A stretch of DNA of 64,000 nucleotides, taken from the NCBI RefSeq assembly GCF_000620165.1, contig NZ_JHVN01000017.1, positions 1 through 64,000 on the forward strand. The letters run 5' to 3'. The notes beneath the pieces were generated by a model, which saw nothing but the letters and a program-made list of their open reading frames with translations, ran no database searches and was not told the origin of the DNA. Made by a program: the position numbers and the translations under genes. This document shows positions 43,565 through 53,433 of this stretch, in pieces. Numbering within the stretch: the stretch's first letter is position 1; every line of letters starts with the position of its first letter. This stretch comes from Anoxybacillus tepidamans PS2 (lineage in GTDB: Bacteria > Bacillota > Bacilli > Bacillales > Anoxybacillaceae).

Positions 43565-43611
43565 AAAATCCCCTGTTCAATTGTGTGCACAGAGTTGAAC
43601 AGGGGATTTTT
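43565..43611 (+). terminator. Terminator after the two small genes
   Basis: AAAATCCCCTGTTCAA (43565-43580) pairs with TTGAACAGGGGATTTTT (43595-43611), a 16-bp stem with a T tail. Confidence 0.9.
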
Positions 43612-43746
43612 GTAGTAATAATTGTTTGGTTGGTTCTATCTATGTAATTTTTTACAGCGGCATTGAAGCTAAAATATCCTCACCGTTTCAATCGATAGGT
43701 GCGCTCTGGCCGCCCGACCGAACCGTACGTAATGTCCGCCGCCACT

Positions 43747-43935
43747 TCAGAAACGGACGTCGTTCGGCTTGCCCGATCCGATCAACTTCCCTCTCTCTTC
43801 TGCCGTCATTCCGTGCGGATACAACTTTATGACTGCCAGTATTTTCTCGATGGATTCCTTCTCCCTAGGAAAAGCAGCTTGTTTACATCGGATCAATTCA
43901 TCTACATCCTTTTGTTCGATGAGTTCTTTCCCGCA
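43747..43935 (-). other. Open segment with coding character, probable gene remnant
   Basis: One minus frame reads GKELIEQKDVDELIRCKQAA, then FPREKESIEKILAVIKLYP and HGMTAEERGKLIGS to a TGA at 43747. It has no start codon with a ribosome binding site and begins at the terminator of the upstream gene. It looks like the C-terminal or middle part of a lost gene. The family is not recognised. Confidence 0.3.
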
Positions 43936-43938
43936 AAA

Positions 43939-43967
43939 AACGCCCGTTGTTAATTAGCACGGGCGTT
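43939..43967 (-). terminator. Terminator of the YqcI-like gene
   Basis: AACGCCCGTTG / CACGGGCGTT stem with a T6 run on the minus strand, about 30 bases after the stop. Confidence 0.8.
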
Positions 43968-44000
43968 AATGGTTTTACTATATGCACTCGAAACATGACG

Positions 44001-44735
44001 TCACTGTTTGCCGCGTAAATGGGCGTGGAACGGACATTTGGATAAGCTCGTTTGGTCATCACGCAAAAAATATTGCAACCACTCATAATTTTCATCGTGT
44101 CCGTAGCTGTTTAAATGGGGATGGGCCGGAATCGAATCGTAACGCTCCAATCTTTTGCGAATTTCCGCTTGAACTTTCGCAGCGGATGGAGAGGCGCGAA
44201 ATTGCTGCAATACCCATCTTGGGGTAATGGCGAGCATGCAGTACGGGAAGGAGCGGCTTTTTCGCTTCGCGTGCGCTGGGGTAGCACAAAAGACAAAATA
44301 CGGTTCACCGTGAAAACAAAATTCCCATAGCGGATGATGAGGGTCTTGCGGAATATGGGAAGGCCAGGCTGATTCATCGAATTGATGCAGCCGATTCAGC
44401 ACATCCCAAAAAAGCTGCTCAAATTGTTCTACTGTTAGCGAACGAAAATCGTCCGATGAAGTTTCAAAAAAAATGATGAGCGATGTGTATTTCCCAAACT
44501 GCCGCGAGTTTTTCGTAAATTCTGTCATGAGCGCCGCTAACTCTTCAATGGCACTTGCTTCTCTTGGATTTCCGACAAATCCATATCGGAAATGGTTTAA
44601 ATAAAATCCTTGCGTCGCTGGAACGCACGGAAATGGTTCGTTTTTATCGCGCATTTTTGCTTCAAACATTTCCAACGCTTCTCGCTGCCATAGGGGCAAC
44701 GCATCTCGATCGACTTCGTCTCGCTGCGTGAGCAT
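44001..44735 (-). CDS. YqcI/YcgG-family protein
   Basis: YqcI/YcgG proteins are conserved Bacillaceae proteins of unknown biochemistry, some with oxygenase-like character. Family features are FPCVPATQGFYLNHFRYGF (the FPC motif), ASAIEELAALMTEFTKNSRQFG, DESAWPSHIPQDPHHPLWEFCF, and the closing ENYEWLQYFLRDDQTSLSKCPFH. I choose ATG 44735, 11 bases after GGAGG, giving 244 residues; the open frame extends to 44855 without a site. It has its own terminator. Confidence 0.85.
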   Translation of the reverse strand: MLTQRDEVDRDALPLWQREALEMFEAKMRDKNEPFPCVPATQGFYLNHFRYGFVGNPREASAIEELAALMTEFTKNSRQFGKYTSLIIFFETSSDDFRSLTVEQFEQLFWDVLNRLHQFDESAWPSHIPQDPHHPLWEFCFHGEPYFVFCATPAHAKRKSRSFPYCMLAITPRWVLQQFRASPSAAKVQAEIRKRLERYDSIPAHPHLNSYGHDENYEWLQYFLRDDQTSLSKCPFHAHLRGKQ

Positions 44736-45084
44736 GATGGTCACCGTCCTCCGCTTTTCTCCTACATCCATCGTATGCGAAGCAGGACTCCATAGGTGAA
44801 TGTCCCCTTCCATTTGAAGTCCACTCTTCTGGTCGCAAATGGAACAGGCTTTCACAACAATCGGGAGTATCGGTTATGATGAAGCGCGTTCATGCTATCG
44901 AGCGCTCCTGCTATGCAAGCCGACAGCCACAAAAGCATTGCTAGGAAGGCTGCGCTATCTGACGGCGTGCCGTCCCGCAAAAAACAGCAAGCAAGCGTTG
45001 ATTGCCAAGGCCCCAACACTCCCGTTTCCAGAAAGACACCCCCCTTCTTTCTTCTATCTCAACAATCACCCTTTTTATTCCTTT

Positions 45085-45123
45085 TTAATAAAACATTTAC
45101 AATCTATTGATGTTCTATTAATG
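45085..45123 (+). promoter_or_regulatory. Four-repeat PhoP-box-like array before the phosphatase gene
   Basis: TTAATA, TTTACA, TTGATG and TTAATG start at 45085, 45096, 45107 and 45118, each 11 bases after the last. This is the spacing of the TT(A/T/C)A(C/T)A repeats bound by PhoP in Bacillus. A -10 box TATAAT follows at 45133-45138, with no good -35, as in PhoP-activated promoters. Confidence 0.65.
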
Positions 45124-45167
45124 AAAGTTTCCTATAATAGCAGTGAATCTTATACAAGGGGGAGAGC

Positions 45168-46814
45168 ATGGTGAATGTGCTAAGCCAAAAGATGGTGAGC
45201 ATCACACTTGTCGGTTCGCTCGTCGCGGGATCGTTTGCTGCGGCGGCACGCGGCGAGGAAAAAAAGCAAGAAAAGGCACCTATCAAAAACGTAATCATGA
45301 TGGTAATGGACGGAACAAGCGCCGGAGCGACCACGCTGGCAAGATGGTACAAAGGCGCGCCGCTTGCGTTGGATGAAATGGCGAGCGGAGCGGTGCGGAC
45401 ATATTCCGCTGAATCGGCGATCACAGACTCCGCTCCAGCGGCAACCGCGATGGCAACAGGCTTCAAATCAAACGACAAGTATATCGGCATTCTCCCAAGC
45501 GTCGTCAATTCCCCAGGTATAGCGCCAGTTGCCAAAGAAAATGCGAAAAAACCGGTTGCAACGGTGCTTGAAGGAGCAGAACTGCAAGGAAAGGCGACCG
45601 GCATCATTGCCACTTCAGCCATTCAGCACGCCACGCCGGCTGGCTTTTCCTCCCATGTCGAGCATCGCAACTTTTTCCCTGACATCGCTGAGCAACAAGT
45701 GTACCAAGACATCGAAGTCGTGTTAGGCGGCGGCAAAGAGGCGCTGCTTCCTGGAGACGGAAAAAATAACCGGAAAGATAACGAAAACTTGCTGGATACG
45801 CTCGCCCACAAAGGATATGACATCGTTGAAACACGCGACGAACTGCTTCGCTCGAAAGCGGACAAAATTTGGGGCGTCTTTGCGAACGATGCGATGGCCC
45901 AAGACATGAACCGGCCATACACGCGCCCGGACGAGCCGGCGCTGGCGGAGATGACAAATAAAGCGATTAAAACGCTGTCCAAAGACAAAGACGGATTTTT
46001 CCTGTTCGTAGAGGGAAGTCAGGTCGACTGGGCGGCCCACGCGAACGATCCGGTTGGCATCATTAGCGAAGTGCTCGCCTTCGACGCAGCAGTGAAAGAA
46101 GCGGTGTCATTTGCGAAAAAACGCCGCGACACGCTCGTCATTGCCGTCACCGACCATGGCAACAGCGGCATTACGATCGGCAACCGCAACACCGACCAGA
46201 CATATCCGGACACCCCGGTCTCCGCATATATCGAACCGTTGAAAAAAGCGAAAATGACGTTGGACGGCGCGTTAAGCCAGCTCAAAAGCGATAAATCAAA
46301 CCTTGAGGAAGTCGCCCGTTTGTATGGCTTGGACGCGCTAACGCCGGACGAGAAGAAAAAATTGAACGAGTCGGCCGACCTGCGCAAAACGCTCCCTGAA
46401 TTGCTTGCGGCGCGCGCCAACCTTGGCTTTACAACAGGCGGCCATACGGGCGAAGATGTCTTCCTTTATACGTACGGTCCGAACCGCCCCGTCGGCACAT
46501 TTGAAAACACCGACCTCGCCCGCATCATGGCGAACGCGATGGGCTTCGACTTAAAGACTGTTACCGCCCGCCTTTTTGCCGACGCGAAAAAACAATTTGA
46601 AGCGATCGGAGCGACTGTCGCCATTGACAAGAGCGACGCAAACAACCTCGTCCTGACGGTCGCGAAAGGAAAGAAAACAGCCAAGCTCCCAGCCAACAAA
46701 AACATCATGACCATCGGCAACAAAACGTACGAGCTCGAAGGATTGAACGTCTACACGGCCGAACGCTTCTGGGTTCCGAAGCAAGCCGTTTCCATCTTCC
46801 AACAAGCGAAATAA
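45168..46814 (+). CDS. Secreted alkaline phosphatase (PhoA family) with C-terminal copper-amine-oxidase-like domain
   Basis: Alkaline phosphatase releases phosphate from organic monoesters outside the cell. A signal peptide covers about residues 1-28 (VSITLVGSLVAGSFAAAARG). The metal and nucleophile motifs are VMMVMDGTSAG (first metal ligands), ESAITDSAPAATAMATG with the nucleophile serine in DSA, EGSQVDWAAHAND (D/H ligands), VTDHGNSG, and TTGGHTGEDV. The last 75 residues read like a Cu_amine_oxidN1-type module (VAIDKSDANNLVLTVAKGK, VPKQAVS), often used as a surface domain. It has 548 residues, with AAGGGGGAG before the ATG. The PhoP-like array upstream suggests phosphate control. Confidence 0.93.
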   Translation: MVNVLSQKMVSITLVGSLVAGSFAAAARGEEKKQEKAPIKNVIMMVMDGTSAGATTLARWYKGAPLALDEMASGAVRTYSAESAITDSAPAATAMATGFKSNDKYIGILPSVVNSPGIAPVAKENAKKPVATVLEGAELQGKATGIIATSAIQHATPAGFSSHVEHRNFFPDIAEQQVYQDIEVVLGGGKEALLPGDGKNNRKDNENLLDTLAHKGYDIVETRDELLRSKADKIWGVFANDAMAQDMNRPYTRPDEPALAEMTNKAIKTLSKDKDGFFLFVEGSQVDWAAHANDPVGIISEVLAFDAAVKEAVSFAKKRRDTLVIAVTDHGNSGITIGNRNTDQTYPDTPVSAYIEPLKKAKMTLDGALSQLKSDKSNLEEVARLYGLDALTPDEKKKLNESADLRKTLPELLAARANLGFTTGGHTGEDVFLYTYGPNRPVGTFENTDLARIMANAMGFDLKTVTARLFADAKKQFEAIGATVAIDKSDANNLVLTVAKGKKTAKLPANKNIMTIGNKTYELEGLNVYTAERFWVPKQAVSIFQQAK

Positions 46815-46818
46815 AGAG

Positions 46819-46852
46819 AAAAAGGTTCAGACTCGGCGTCTGAACCTTTTTT
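46819..46852 (+). terminator. Terminator of the alkaline phosphatase gene
   Basis: AAAAAGGTTCAGAC pairs with GTCTGAACCTTTTTT around TCGGC, starting five bases after the stop. Confidence 0.9.
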
Positions 46853-46917
46853 CAACACTTTGAAACTGCATTTATTTCACACAAGAAATAAATGCGGTTT
46901 GAAGAACGTAACCCTTT

Positions 46918-48252
46918 TTAACTTGCTTTTACATTTGAAGTGCTGTCATTTTTTCCTTTCAGCTTCCAATATATAGGCAACCCGATTAACGTGATGCCGA
47001 TCGAGAAAATGGTGTCCGCAGGAGAGTGCATGAGCGTGCTGATAATAATGTATGCCGTACCTCCGATAGCGACGATCGGCGTAATCGGATATAACGGAAC
47101 TTTATACAAATGCGATTCATTTTTATCTCTTTTGCGAAGCAAGAACACCGCATTAAAAGACAGTCCGTAAAATAAGAGAACCGCGAAAATCGCCATGTCT
47201 GTCAACCTGTCAGGATTCCAGAAAACCATCATGATGATCGCGATGGCAGCTTGCACAATCGTAGCGCCTACAGGAGTATTAAACTTCGGATGAATGCTAG
47301 AAAGGAATTTGGCTCCTGGAAGAATCCCTTTTGCCGCCATGGCGTAAGGAATTCGCGGGAACGTGAGAATTTTCCCGTTTAAGCATCCAAAGATTGAAAT
47401 TAAAATACCGATCGCCAAAATTTTGCCGCCGATTTCGCCAAACAGCAACGTCGCCGCTGTCGACGCCGCATTTGGTCCCAACTCCACGATTTTTTGAGCA
47501 GGAAGCACATGCAGCATGGCGATATTGACCGACAAATAAGCAATGATAACAATTAAAAGTCCGGAAATAATAGCTCTTGGAAGATGTTTTGCAGGGTTTT
47601 TCATTTCTCCCGCCATAAATCCGACATTCATCCAACCATCATACGCCCAAAGCGTTGCTAAAATGGCGGCACCCATGCTTAAATTTTCCGTACTGCCGCT
47701 TTGTACATTAAAAACGGTGGCATCGCCTTTAAAAATCCCAAACACGGCAATCAGTATAATCGGAATCAATTTTCCGACTGTCGACGCCGTTTGAATAAAT
47801 CCGCCAAACTGTGTGCCTAATAAATTCAAACCGGCAAGCAAAATCGTCGTTATAATTCCGATGAGAAGGCTTGCGCTTTGCGGAAAATGAAAAAAGTCAG
47901 CCATTAATGTCCCGAAATATAAGGCAAGAGCGCCGATAACAGCTGGCCCATAGATGATCGTTTGCACCCAGCCGCACAAAAACCCCCATGTTTTCCCATA
48001 AACGTCTTCAATGTAAGCATACAATCCGCCTGTTTTAGGAATTCTCACACTGACTTCAGCAATCGTTAGTCCGCTTGCCAGCGTAATAATGCCGCCGATA
48101 ATCCAAGCCAAAAGCGCCATATTGGAATTACCGGTCGCAGACAGAACGATCCCCGGCTTCATAAAGATTCCGGAACCGATCACAGTTCCAATCACCAAAG
48201 ACGTAGCGACAAAAAAACCGATGTTGCGTTTTAAAGTCATTTCCTTTTCCAT
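46918..48252 (-). CDS. APC-family amino acid permease/exchanger (SteT-like)
   Basis: The 444-residue protein has about twelve hydrophobic helices. The substrate-binding motif of the LAT/SteT branch is near the N-terminus: TSLVIGTVIGSGIFMKPG. Later family stretches are IPKTGGLYAYIEDVYGKTWGF and LWAYDGWMNVGFMAGEMKNP. SteT exchanges serine and threonine in B. subtilis; the actual substrate here is unknown. No partner gene lies beside it. A weak hairpin at 46868-46895 could end it. The 48253-48507 stretch upstream is very AT-rich and holds no gene. Confidence 0.9.
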   Translation of the reverse strand: MEKEMTLKRNIGFFVATSLVIGTVIGSGIFMKPGIVLSATGNSNMALLAWIIGGIITLASGLTIAEVSVRIPKTGGLYAYIEDVYGKTWGFLCGWVQTIIYGPAVIGALALYFGTLMADFFHFPQSASLLIGIITTILLAGLNLLGTQFGGFIQTASTVGKLIPIILIAVFGIFKGDATVFNVQSGSTENLSMGAAILATLWAYDGWMNVGFMAGEMKNPAKHLPRAIISGLLIVIIAYLSVNIAMLHVLPAQKIVELGPNAASTAATLLFGEIGGKILAIGILISIFGCLNGKILTFPRIPYAMAAKGILPGAKFLSSIHPKFNTPVGATIVQAAIAIIMMVFWNPDRLTDMAIFAVLLFYGLSFNAVFLLRKRDKNESHLYKVPLYPITPIVAIGGTAYIIISTLMHSPADTIFSIGITLIGLPIYWKLKGKNDSTSNVKAS

Positions 48253-48507
48253 TCTCCTGTCCCCCCTTGTGTGTACAAATGTTTTTCTTGGTTGTAAGGA
48301 TTATATCATATAAAATTTGCAAAATAATTTTTCGGAATTATTTTATTATTAGTTTCTTAGCATTCTTCATTATTTTTCCATTGTTAATCCTTCTATAATA
48401 AATATTTATTAAAAATACAAAAAATTAATACTATATAAAAATTTTATTATTTATTATATTTAGAAAATTACTTCTATTGCGTTTATAGCTCTGAACTTTA
48501 AATAAAA

Positions 48508-48531
48508 AAGAAGCCCTTTTGGGGACTTCTT
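48508..48531 (-). terminator. Terminator of the aminotransferase-symporter operon
   Basis: AAGAAGCCC / GGGGACTTCTT stem with a T6 run on the minus strand, about 245 bases after the symporter stop. Between them a plus frame at 48519-48728 is open but has no ribosome binding site. Confidence 0.6.
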
Positions 48532-48777
48532 GTTTCACAAATATAAACGTTGTTCATCTTTTAGATAAAAATCGAACACTTCTTCAGAAAATGCTGCAGG
48601 GCGGTTTCTCTTTTTTCGCCATGCAGCGAACAAGATGCTTCATCTATGAACACGCGCAAAAATGGTTCAATTCCATGCGTTCACTTCAGCAAAAGCAGCG
48701 CAAGATCGTTCGCACAATTCAACGATAAAACAGATGACGTGGAGCCATGAGCGTTTTTCCGCTTGCAGCGTTATAGT

Positions 48778-50193
48778 TCACAGAACCCCTTCTTGATCTT
48801 CTACTAGCTCGTTTCCTTTTCTGAGGCGTAAAGACGGATATAAGGAGAAAACAATGATCGAAACGACACTAACTGCAATCCCGTACATAATCGGATTCGT
48901 GGAACTCAAGCCTTCCACCGCCAAGCCAGCAAGCACGACTAACGAACTGATTACAATCGAATAGAAACCGGCTTTTGCGGTTGCCTTTTTCCAGAAGAAA
49001 CCGAGAACGACAGGCACAAAAATCGCCCCCGACAAAATCGCATAAGCCACATCCAACGCGACAAGGACATCTTGAATCCAGACGGCAAACACGATCGCAA
49101 TAACCCCAATCGCTAAAGTAATCATTCGCGACAGAAAAACAAACTTTTGCTCGCTCATGTCTTTTAGCCAGTACTGCTTTAAAATATCATGTGACAAAAG
49201 CGTGGAAGAAGCAAGCAGCGTTCCGGAAGCAGTCGACATTAACGCCGAACATACACTAGCTAAAATGAGTCCTAACAAACCGTGCGGCAGAACGGTCAAC
49301 GACATTTTAGCAAATACACTTTGCGGATCACTAATAGTCGGAAAAACAATGACTGCACACATGCCAATAACGCTTAACGTCAAAGCATAGGCAACGCTAT
49401 ATAAACCAGCGTATACGGCACCGCTTCTTGCAATTTTACGCGTGCGCGCCGTAAACACCCGCTGCCAAATATCCTGTGACACCACCATTCCTAAAGTATA
49501 TAGCAAAAAATACTGAAAAATATTGGCCCACCCGATTGATGTCAAATCGAAATGCGCCGCAGGCAACTGTTCAGAAAGCGCTTTCCAACCACCGACATGT
49601 GACAGGCTCATCGGCAGCATCACGAAAAAGATGCCGACGGTCATGATGAGAAATTGAATAATGTCCGTCATCGTCACGCTCCACATTCCTCCGAGAATCG
49701 TATAAAATAATACGATTCCTCCTCCAACTAGCATCGAAGCCGTCATATTCCAGCCTAAAACCGCATGAATAATCGTACCCATTCCTATTACTTGCGTCAC
49801 GGAAACCATCATCGTGTAAATGGCCGCAACAAGCGCGCTAATCAAACGTGTTTCCTTATTGTAGCGGCGTCCGAGCAATTCACCAATCGTAGTTACATTG
49901 GCCCCGTAAATTTGATTCGTAAAAAACAAACCGAGCACAGTGATCCCCAAGCCAATCATAAATACGAACCATATGCCGGAAAGTCCGAACTGATACCCTA
50001 GTTTAGCCGTCCCAATCGTCGAAGCCCCTCCAAGAATGACCGCAGACAGGCAACCAAGATAGATAAACAACCCGAGATTTCTTCCGGCAAGCGCGTAATC
50101 CTCTACCGTTTTTGCCTTTTTCGCTCCTAAAACTCCTACAATAATTAACAAAAGAAAGTAAAATAAAATAATTCCGGTATCAAGCACGCTCAT
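48778..50193 (-). CDS. Sodium:solute symporter (SSS family)
   Basis: This is a Na+-coupled transporter with about thirteen helices. It has 471 residues. Family features are YALAGRNLGLFIYLGCLSAV (the loop after helix 1), GGMWSVTMTDIIQFLIMTVG (the SSS signature), SQDIWQRVFTARTRK, and SALMSTASGTLLASSTLL, which includes the Na2 site serines. It follows the aminotransferase gene by 30 bases and shares its sigma-54 promoter, so it probably imports the compound broken down by the regulon (an amino acid or guanidino acid). Confidence 0.92.
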   Translation of the reverse strand: MSVLDTGIILFYFLLLIIVGVLGAKKAKTVEDYALAGRNLGLFIYLGCLSAVILGGASTIGTAKLGYQFGLSGIWFVFMIGLGITVLGLFFTNQIYGANVTTIGELLGRRYNKETRLISALVAAIYTMMVSVTQVIGMGTIIHAVLGWNMTASMLVGGGIVLFYTILGGMWSVTMTDIIQFLIMTVGIFFVMLPMSLSHVGGWKALSEQLPAAHFDLTSIGWANIFQYFLLYTLGMVVSQDIWQRVFTARTRKIARSGAVYAGLYSVAYALTLSVIGMCAVIVFPTISDPQSVFAKMSLTVLPHGLLGLILASVCSALMSTASGTLLASSTLLSHDILKQYWLKDMSEQKFVFLSRMITLAIGVIAIVFAVWIQDVLVALDVAYAILSGAIFVPVVLGFFWKKATAKAGFYSIVISSLVVLAGLAVEGLSSTNPIMYGIAVSVVSIIVFSLYPSLRLRKGNELVEDQEGVL

Positions 50194-50223
50194 AAAAATC
50201 CCTCCATTCTTTTATTTAAAGTC

Positions 50224-51567
50224 CTATTTTGACTTCCCATTCATGATTGGATGTGCGTTAATTTCTATTTCGTATTCGGTCAATGCTTCATCTAGCATGT
50301 TTAAACCCTCATCAATCTGCTCTTTCGTCACAGTGAGCGGCGGAATCATCCGAATGACTTCCCCTTTGTTTCCGCATAGATAAAAAAGAACTCCTTTTTG
50401 CAGGCAGCGGTTCAAAATATTCATGACTCCGACTCCGTTCGGCTCACCAGTAAGCGGATGAACAATCTCAATGCCGATCATCAGCCCAATGGAACGCACA
50501 TCCCCAATAGCTGGATGTTTCGCCTTAAGCGCTTCTAGCTTCTCGCGAGCGTACTCTCCTGCTTCCCTGCAATTTTCCAATAATCTTTCCTCTCTGAATA
50601 CTTCCAATGTAGCGAGGGCAGCGGCACATGCGATTGGATTTCCGCCAAATGTCGTGCCATGGCTCCCTAGCGGCCATTTTTGCATCAATTCTTTTGAAGC
50701 GACCGTCGCACTTAACGGAAGGCCAGAAGCAATTCCTTTGGCGATCGCCATAATATCAGGCGTAACACCAAATGTTTGTGCAGCAAACCACTCGCCCGTG
50801 CGGCCAAATCCCGTCTGCACCTCATCGAAAATGAGTAAAATGCCGTGGCGGTCACAAATTTCCCGTATTTTGCGCAGCCACCCTTTCGGCGGTACAATAT
50901 ACCCCCCTTCTCCAAGCACCGGTTCTAAAATCATGCATGCCACTTCTTCCGGAGTCACTTGGTGGGCAAATAAAGAAGCCGCATCTTTTTCAAGCTTATT
51001 AGCAAAATACACATCCGCATCTTCCCCGTCTGGACATTCTTTTGGATTGGCATACGGCAATTGGTACGTCAATCCGTTGGGCTGCAAATATTTTCGGTAC
51101 TTGCTTTTAGACGTCGTCACACTTAGCGCCCCTAAAGACCGACCGTGAAAGCATCCTGTAAATGAGACAACATACGGTCTTTTCGTCACATGTTTCGCCA
51201 ATTTAATAGCTCCTTCAATCGCTTCCGTGCCGCTGTTGGCAAAAAAGAAGCAGTTCAAACCTTCAGGCATAATCTGCGCTAATTCCTCAGCTAAACGAAG
51301 AATCGATTCATACATGATCACCCCGCTTGGCCCATGCATAAGGCGGTCAGCAGCCTCTTTAATTGCCTGTACTACTTTCGGATGGCGATGGCCTGTATTG
51401 GCAACAGCAATTCCAGCGGTAAAATCAAGGTATTTTTTTCCGTCTAATCCGTAGTAATAGCACCCTTTCTCCTTTACTACCGGCAAGTTAGGATGGTCTT
51501 TTGCCATCGTCGGCGCGAGTAAATCCGGCATTTTATGAAAAAGATGCATCCAGTTGTTCTTCTCCAT
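50224..51567 (-). CDS. Class III PLP aminotransferase (GABA-aminotransferase-like)
   Basis: Class III enzymes move an omega-amino group to 2-oxoglutarate or pyruvate; 4-aminobutyrate is a likely substrate given the ureohydrolase partner. PLP-binding features are [20 protein letters not shown], the pyridine-stacking [29 protein letters not shown], the Schiff-base lysine in [16 protein letters not shown], and [17 protein letters not shown]. It has 447 residues. The promoter upstream (51612-51630) has the sigma-54 form. It is transcribed divergently from the activator at 52045. Confidence 0.93.
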   Translation of the reverse strand: MEKNNWMHLFHKMPDLLAPTMAKDHPNLPVVKEKGCYYYGLDGKKYLDFTAGIAVANTGHRHPKVVQAIKEAADRLMHGPSGVIMYESILRLAEELAQIMPEGLNCFFFANSGTEAIEGAIKLAKHVTKRPYVVSFTGCFHGRSLGALSVTTSKSKYRKYLQPNGLTYQLPYANPKECPDGEDADVYFANKLEKDAASLFAHQVTPEEVACMILEPVLGEGGYIVPPKGWLRKIREICDRHGILLIFDEVQTGFGRTGEWFAAQTFGVTPDIMAIAKGIASGLPLSATVASKELMQKWPLGSHGTTFGGNPIACAAALATLEVFREERLLENCREAGEYAREKLEALKAKHPAIGDVRSIGLMIGIEIVHPLTGEPNGVGVMNILNRCLQKGVLFYLCGNKGEVIRMIPPLTVTKEQIDEGLNMLDEALTEYEIEINAHPIMNGKSK

Positions 51568-51611
51568 GTATATTCCCCCCTTAAAAAACGATTGGTTGAT
51601 AAAAAATTAAA

Positions 51612-51630
51612 ATGCAACTATTGTGCCAAT
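51612..51630 (-). promoter_or_regulatory. Sigma-54 (-24/-12) promoter of the aminotransferase operon
   Basis: On the minus strand ATTGGCACAATAGTTGCAT fits the TGGCAC-N5-TTGCA consensus, 45-65 bases before the aminotransferase start. Confidence 0.88.
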
Positions 51631-51835
51631 ATTCATTTTTCTCGCTTTGGCAAAGAATGGTCGTTATAGTTGCGACGGATAGCCGCTAAAAAGGAAGACT
51701 TTCAAAGTTGCCGTCAGCCGCTTCCTAGACTGAGCGATTTGCAGCAGTAGTTGGTTGCCCGACCGCCAAAAATAACGGTTCATTCAATAAAATGATTTGA
51801 GTATGTTAATACGCTAAATAAAATTCGAAAGTTTG

Positions 51836-51857
51836 TTTGATTCATTTTTGAATTAAA
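51836..51857. promoter_or_regulatory. Candidate enhancer (UAS) for the sigma-54 activator
   Basis: TTTGATTCA (51836-51844) and TGAATTAAA (51849-51857) form an inverted repeat, about 210 bases upstream of the minus-strand sigma-54 promoter. A related half-site TTGATTCAAAAA lies at 51933-51944, and similar sequence lies upstream of the second sigma-54 promoter (53414-53451). Confidence 0.5.
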
Positions 51858-52044
51858 CCACTTTATTTTGAACCGAACCACGTCAAACACATCACTCCTC
51901 AAGATAACTAATACCCCTGCCCCTTCCCCCTCTTGATTCAAAAAGGCATGCTAAAAACTTTTTGCACAAATAAAGAGGATTTTCTCGTTCCTTAAATAAA
52001 TTCATTAGTAATTTAAGTTCTGATAGAAAGCTAGGAGGGAGTTC

Positions 52045-53433
52045 ATGCAAAGTGTAGTGGATGTTTTGGAGCTAGAGCTTTGTGCCATATTAAAATCTTC
52101 TAGCGACAATATTGTCATCACGGACGGAAACGGCGTTGTGCTCCGCGCCAGCCCCAACTGCCTTTACATTTACGGAAAAGAAGTTTCTTATCTGATCGGA
52201 AAGACGGTCTATCAATTAGAAAAAGAACATATATTTTCCCCTTCTGTGACCGCTAGAGTGTTAAAGGAGAAAAAAGAAGTTCAAATTATGCAGCAAACGG
52301 CAACGGGACGTGTCGTAATGGCGACAGGGGTCCCGGTGTTTGATAAAGAACATCACATCGTTCGCGTCATTAGTTTTTCTCATGATTTGACCGAGTTGGA
52401 ACGCCTGAAAGAAGACTATGAGAAACTAAGAAGGCAGATGGAACATTACCAAATCGAAATGGAAGAACTGAAACCGGAAAATATCATTATTCAAAGCAAA
52501 GCGATGCACCGCATTTGGAAGCTAGTGTACCGCGTCGCGCAATCGGATGCAACCGTTCTTTTTCTTGGGGAATCTGGTGTAGGAAAAAATGTATTTGCCC
52601 GCGCCCTCCACCAAAACAGCTCAAGACGAAACGAACCGTTTATCGAAGTAAACTGCAGCGCCATCCCTGAATCGTTATTTGAATCTGAAATGTTCGGCTA
52701 TGAAAAAGGCTCATTTACTGGCGCGCAAAAAACTGGAAAGCCCGGACTGATTGAATTGGCGGATAAGGGAACGCTTTTTTTAGATGAAATCGGCGAACTC
52801 CCCCTTTCCATGCAAGCAAAGCTTTTAAAAGTTTTACAGGAGAAAAAAGTGACGCGCGTTGGGGGGATTAAAGAAAGAATCGTTGATTTTCGCCTGATTG
52901 CCTCGACCAATCAAAACTTAGAGGAGATGGTGAGAAAAGGGCTGTTCCGGCAAGATTTATTTTACCGTTTGCACGTGATTCCGATTTATGTGCCTTCCTT
53001 GCGTGAAAGAAAAGAAGATATTTTCATGTTAGCCCAATATTTTTTAGAAAAGTTCAATCAAAAATACCATACGGATAAATATTTTCACCCATCCATTGTC
53101 GACCATCTTGTTCAGTACGACTGGCCCGGCAATGTACGAGAATTGGAAAATATGATGGAACGATTGGTCATTACCTCTGAAACAAAAGCGATTTATCCGG
53201 AGTATCTCCCTTTTTCGATTCAGAAACACCCCGAATCGCCGCGAGCGAATCAATCGCTACACAAAGAACCAATGACGTTAAAAGAAGCCGTCGAACAGGT
53301 AGAACGAGAGTGGCTGCTGCGGGCCGCCGAACAATGCAAAACGACATACGAAATGGCGGAGTATCTTGGAATGAGCCAGCCCACCGTAGTTCGAAAGCTA
53401 AAAAAATACCGGATTGATTCAAAAGTGGATTAA
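52045..53433 (+). CDS. Sigma-54-dependent activator with PAS sensor domain (RocR-like)
   Basis: Activators of this class open sigma-54 promoters using ATP. The 462-residue protein has a PAS-type sensor (LKSSSDNIVITDGNGVVLRA, residues about 17-115), a linker coiled coil, the AAA+ domain with Walker A GESGVGKN, the sigma-54 contact loop GYEKGSFTGA (GAFTGA with S for A), Walker B GTLFLDEIGELPL and FRQDLFYRLHVIPI. A C-terminal Fis-like HTH follows (TYEMAEYLGMSQPTVVRKLKKY). AGGAGGG precedes the start. It lies between its two likely target operons. The ligand is unknown. Confidence 0.93.
   Translation: MQSVVDVLELELCAILKSSSDNIVITDGNGVVLRASPNCLYIYGKEVSYLIGKTVYQLEKEHIFSPSVTARVLKEKKEVQIMQQTATGRVVMATGVPVFDKEHHIVRVISFSHDLTELERLKEDYEKLRRQMEHYQIEMEELKPENIIIQSKAMHRIWKLVYRVAQSDATVLFLGESGVGKNVFARALHQNSSRRNEPFIEVNCSAIPESLFESEMFGYEKGSFTGAQKTGKPGLIELADKGTLFLDEIGELPLSMQAKLLKVLQEKKVTRVGGIKERIVDFRLIASTNQNLEEMVRKGLFRQDLFYRLHVIPIYVPSLRERKEDIFMLAQYFLEKFNQKYHTDKYFHPSIVDHLVQYDWPGNVRELENMMERLVITSETKAIYPEYLPFSIQKHPESPRANQSLHKEPMTLKEAVEQVEREWLLRAAEQCKTTYEMAEYLGMSQPTVVRKLKKYRIDSKVD

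Noticed and set aside
48519-48728. 69-codon plus-strand frame ending in a basic helix
   Set aside because: Starts inside a terminator hairpin, no ribosome site; the C-terminal part looks slightly protein-like but is not enough.
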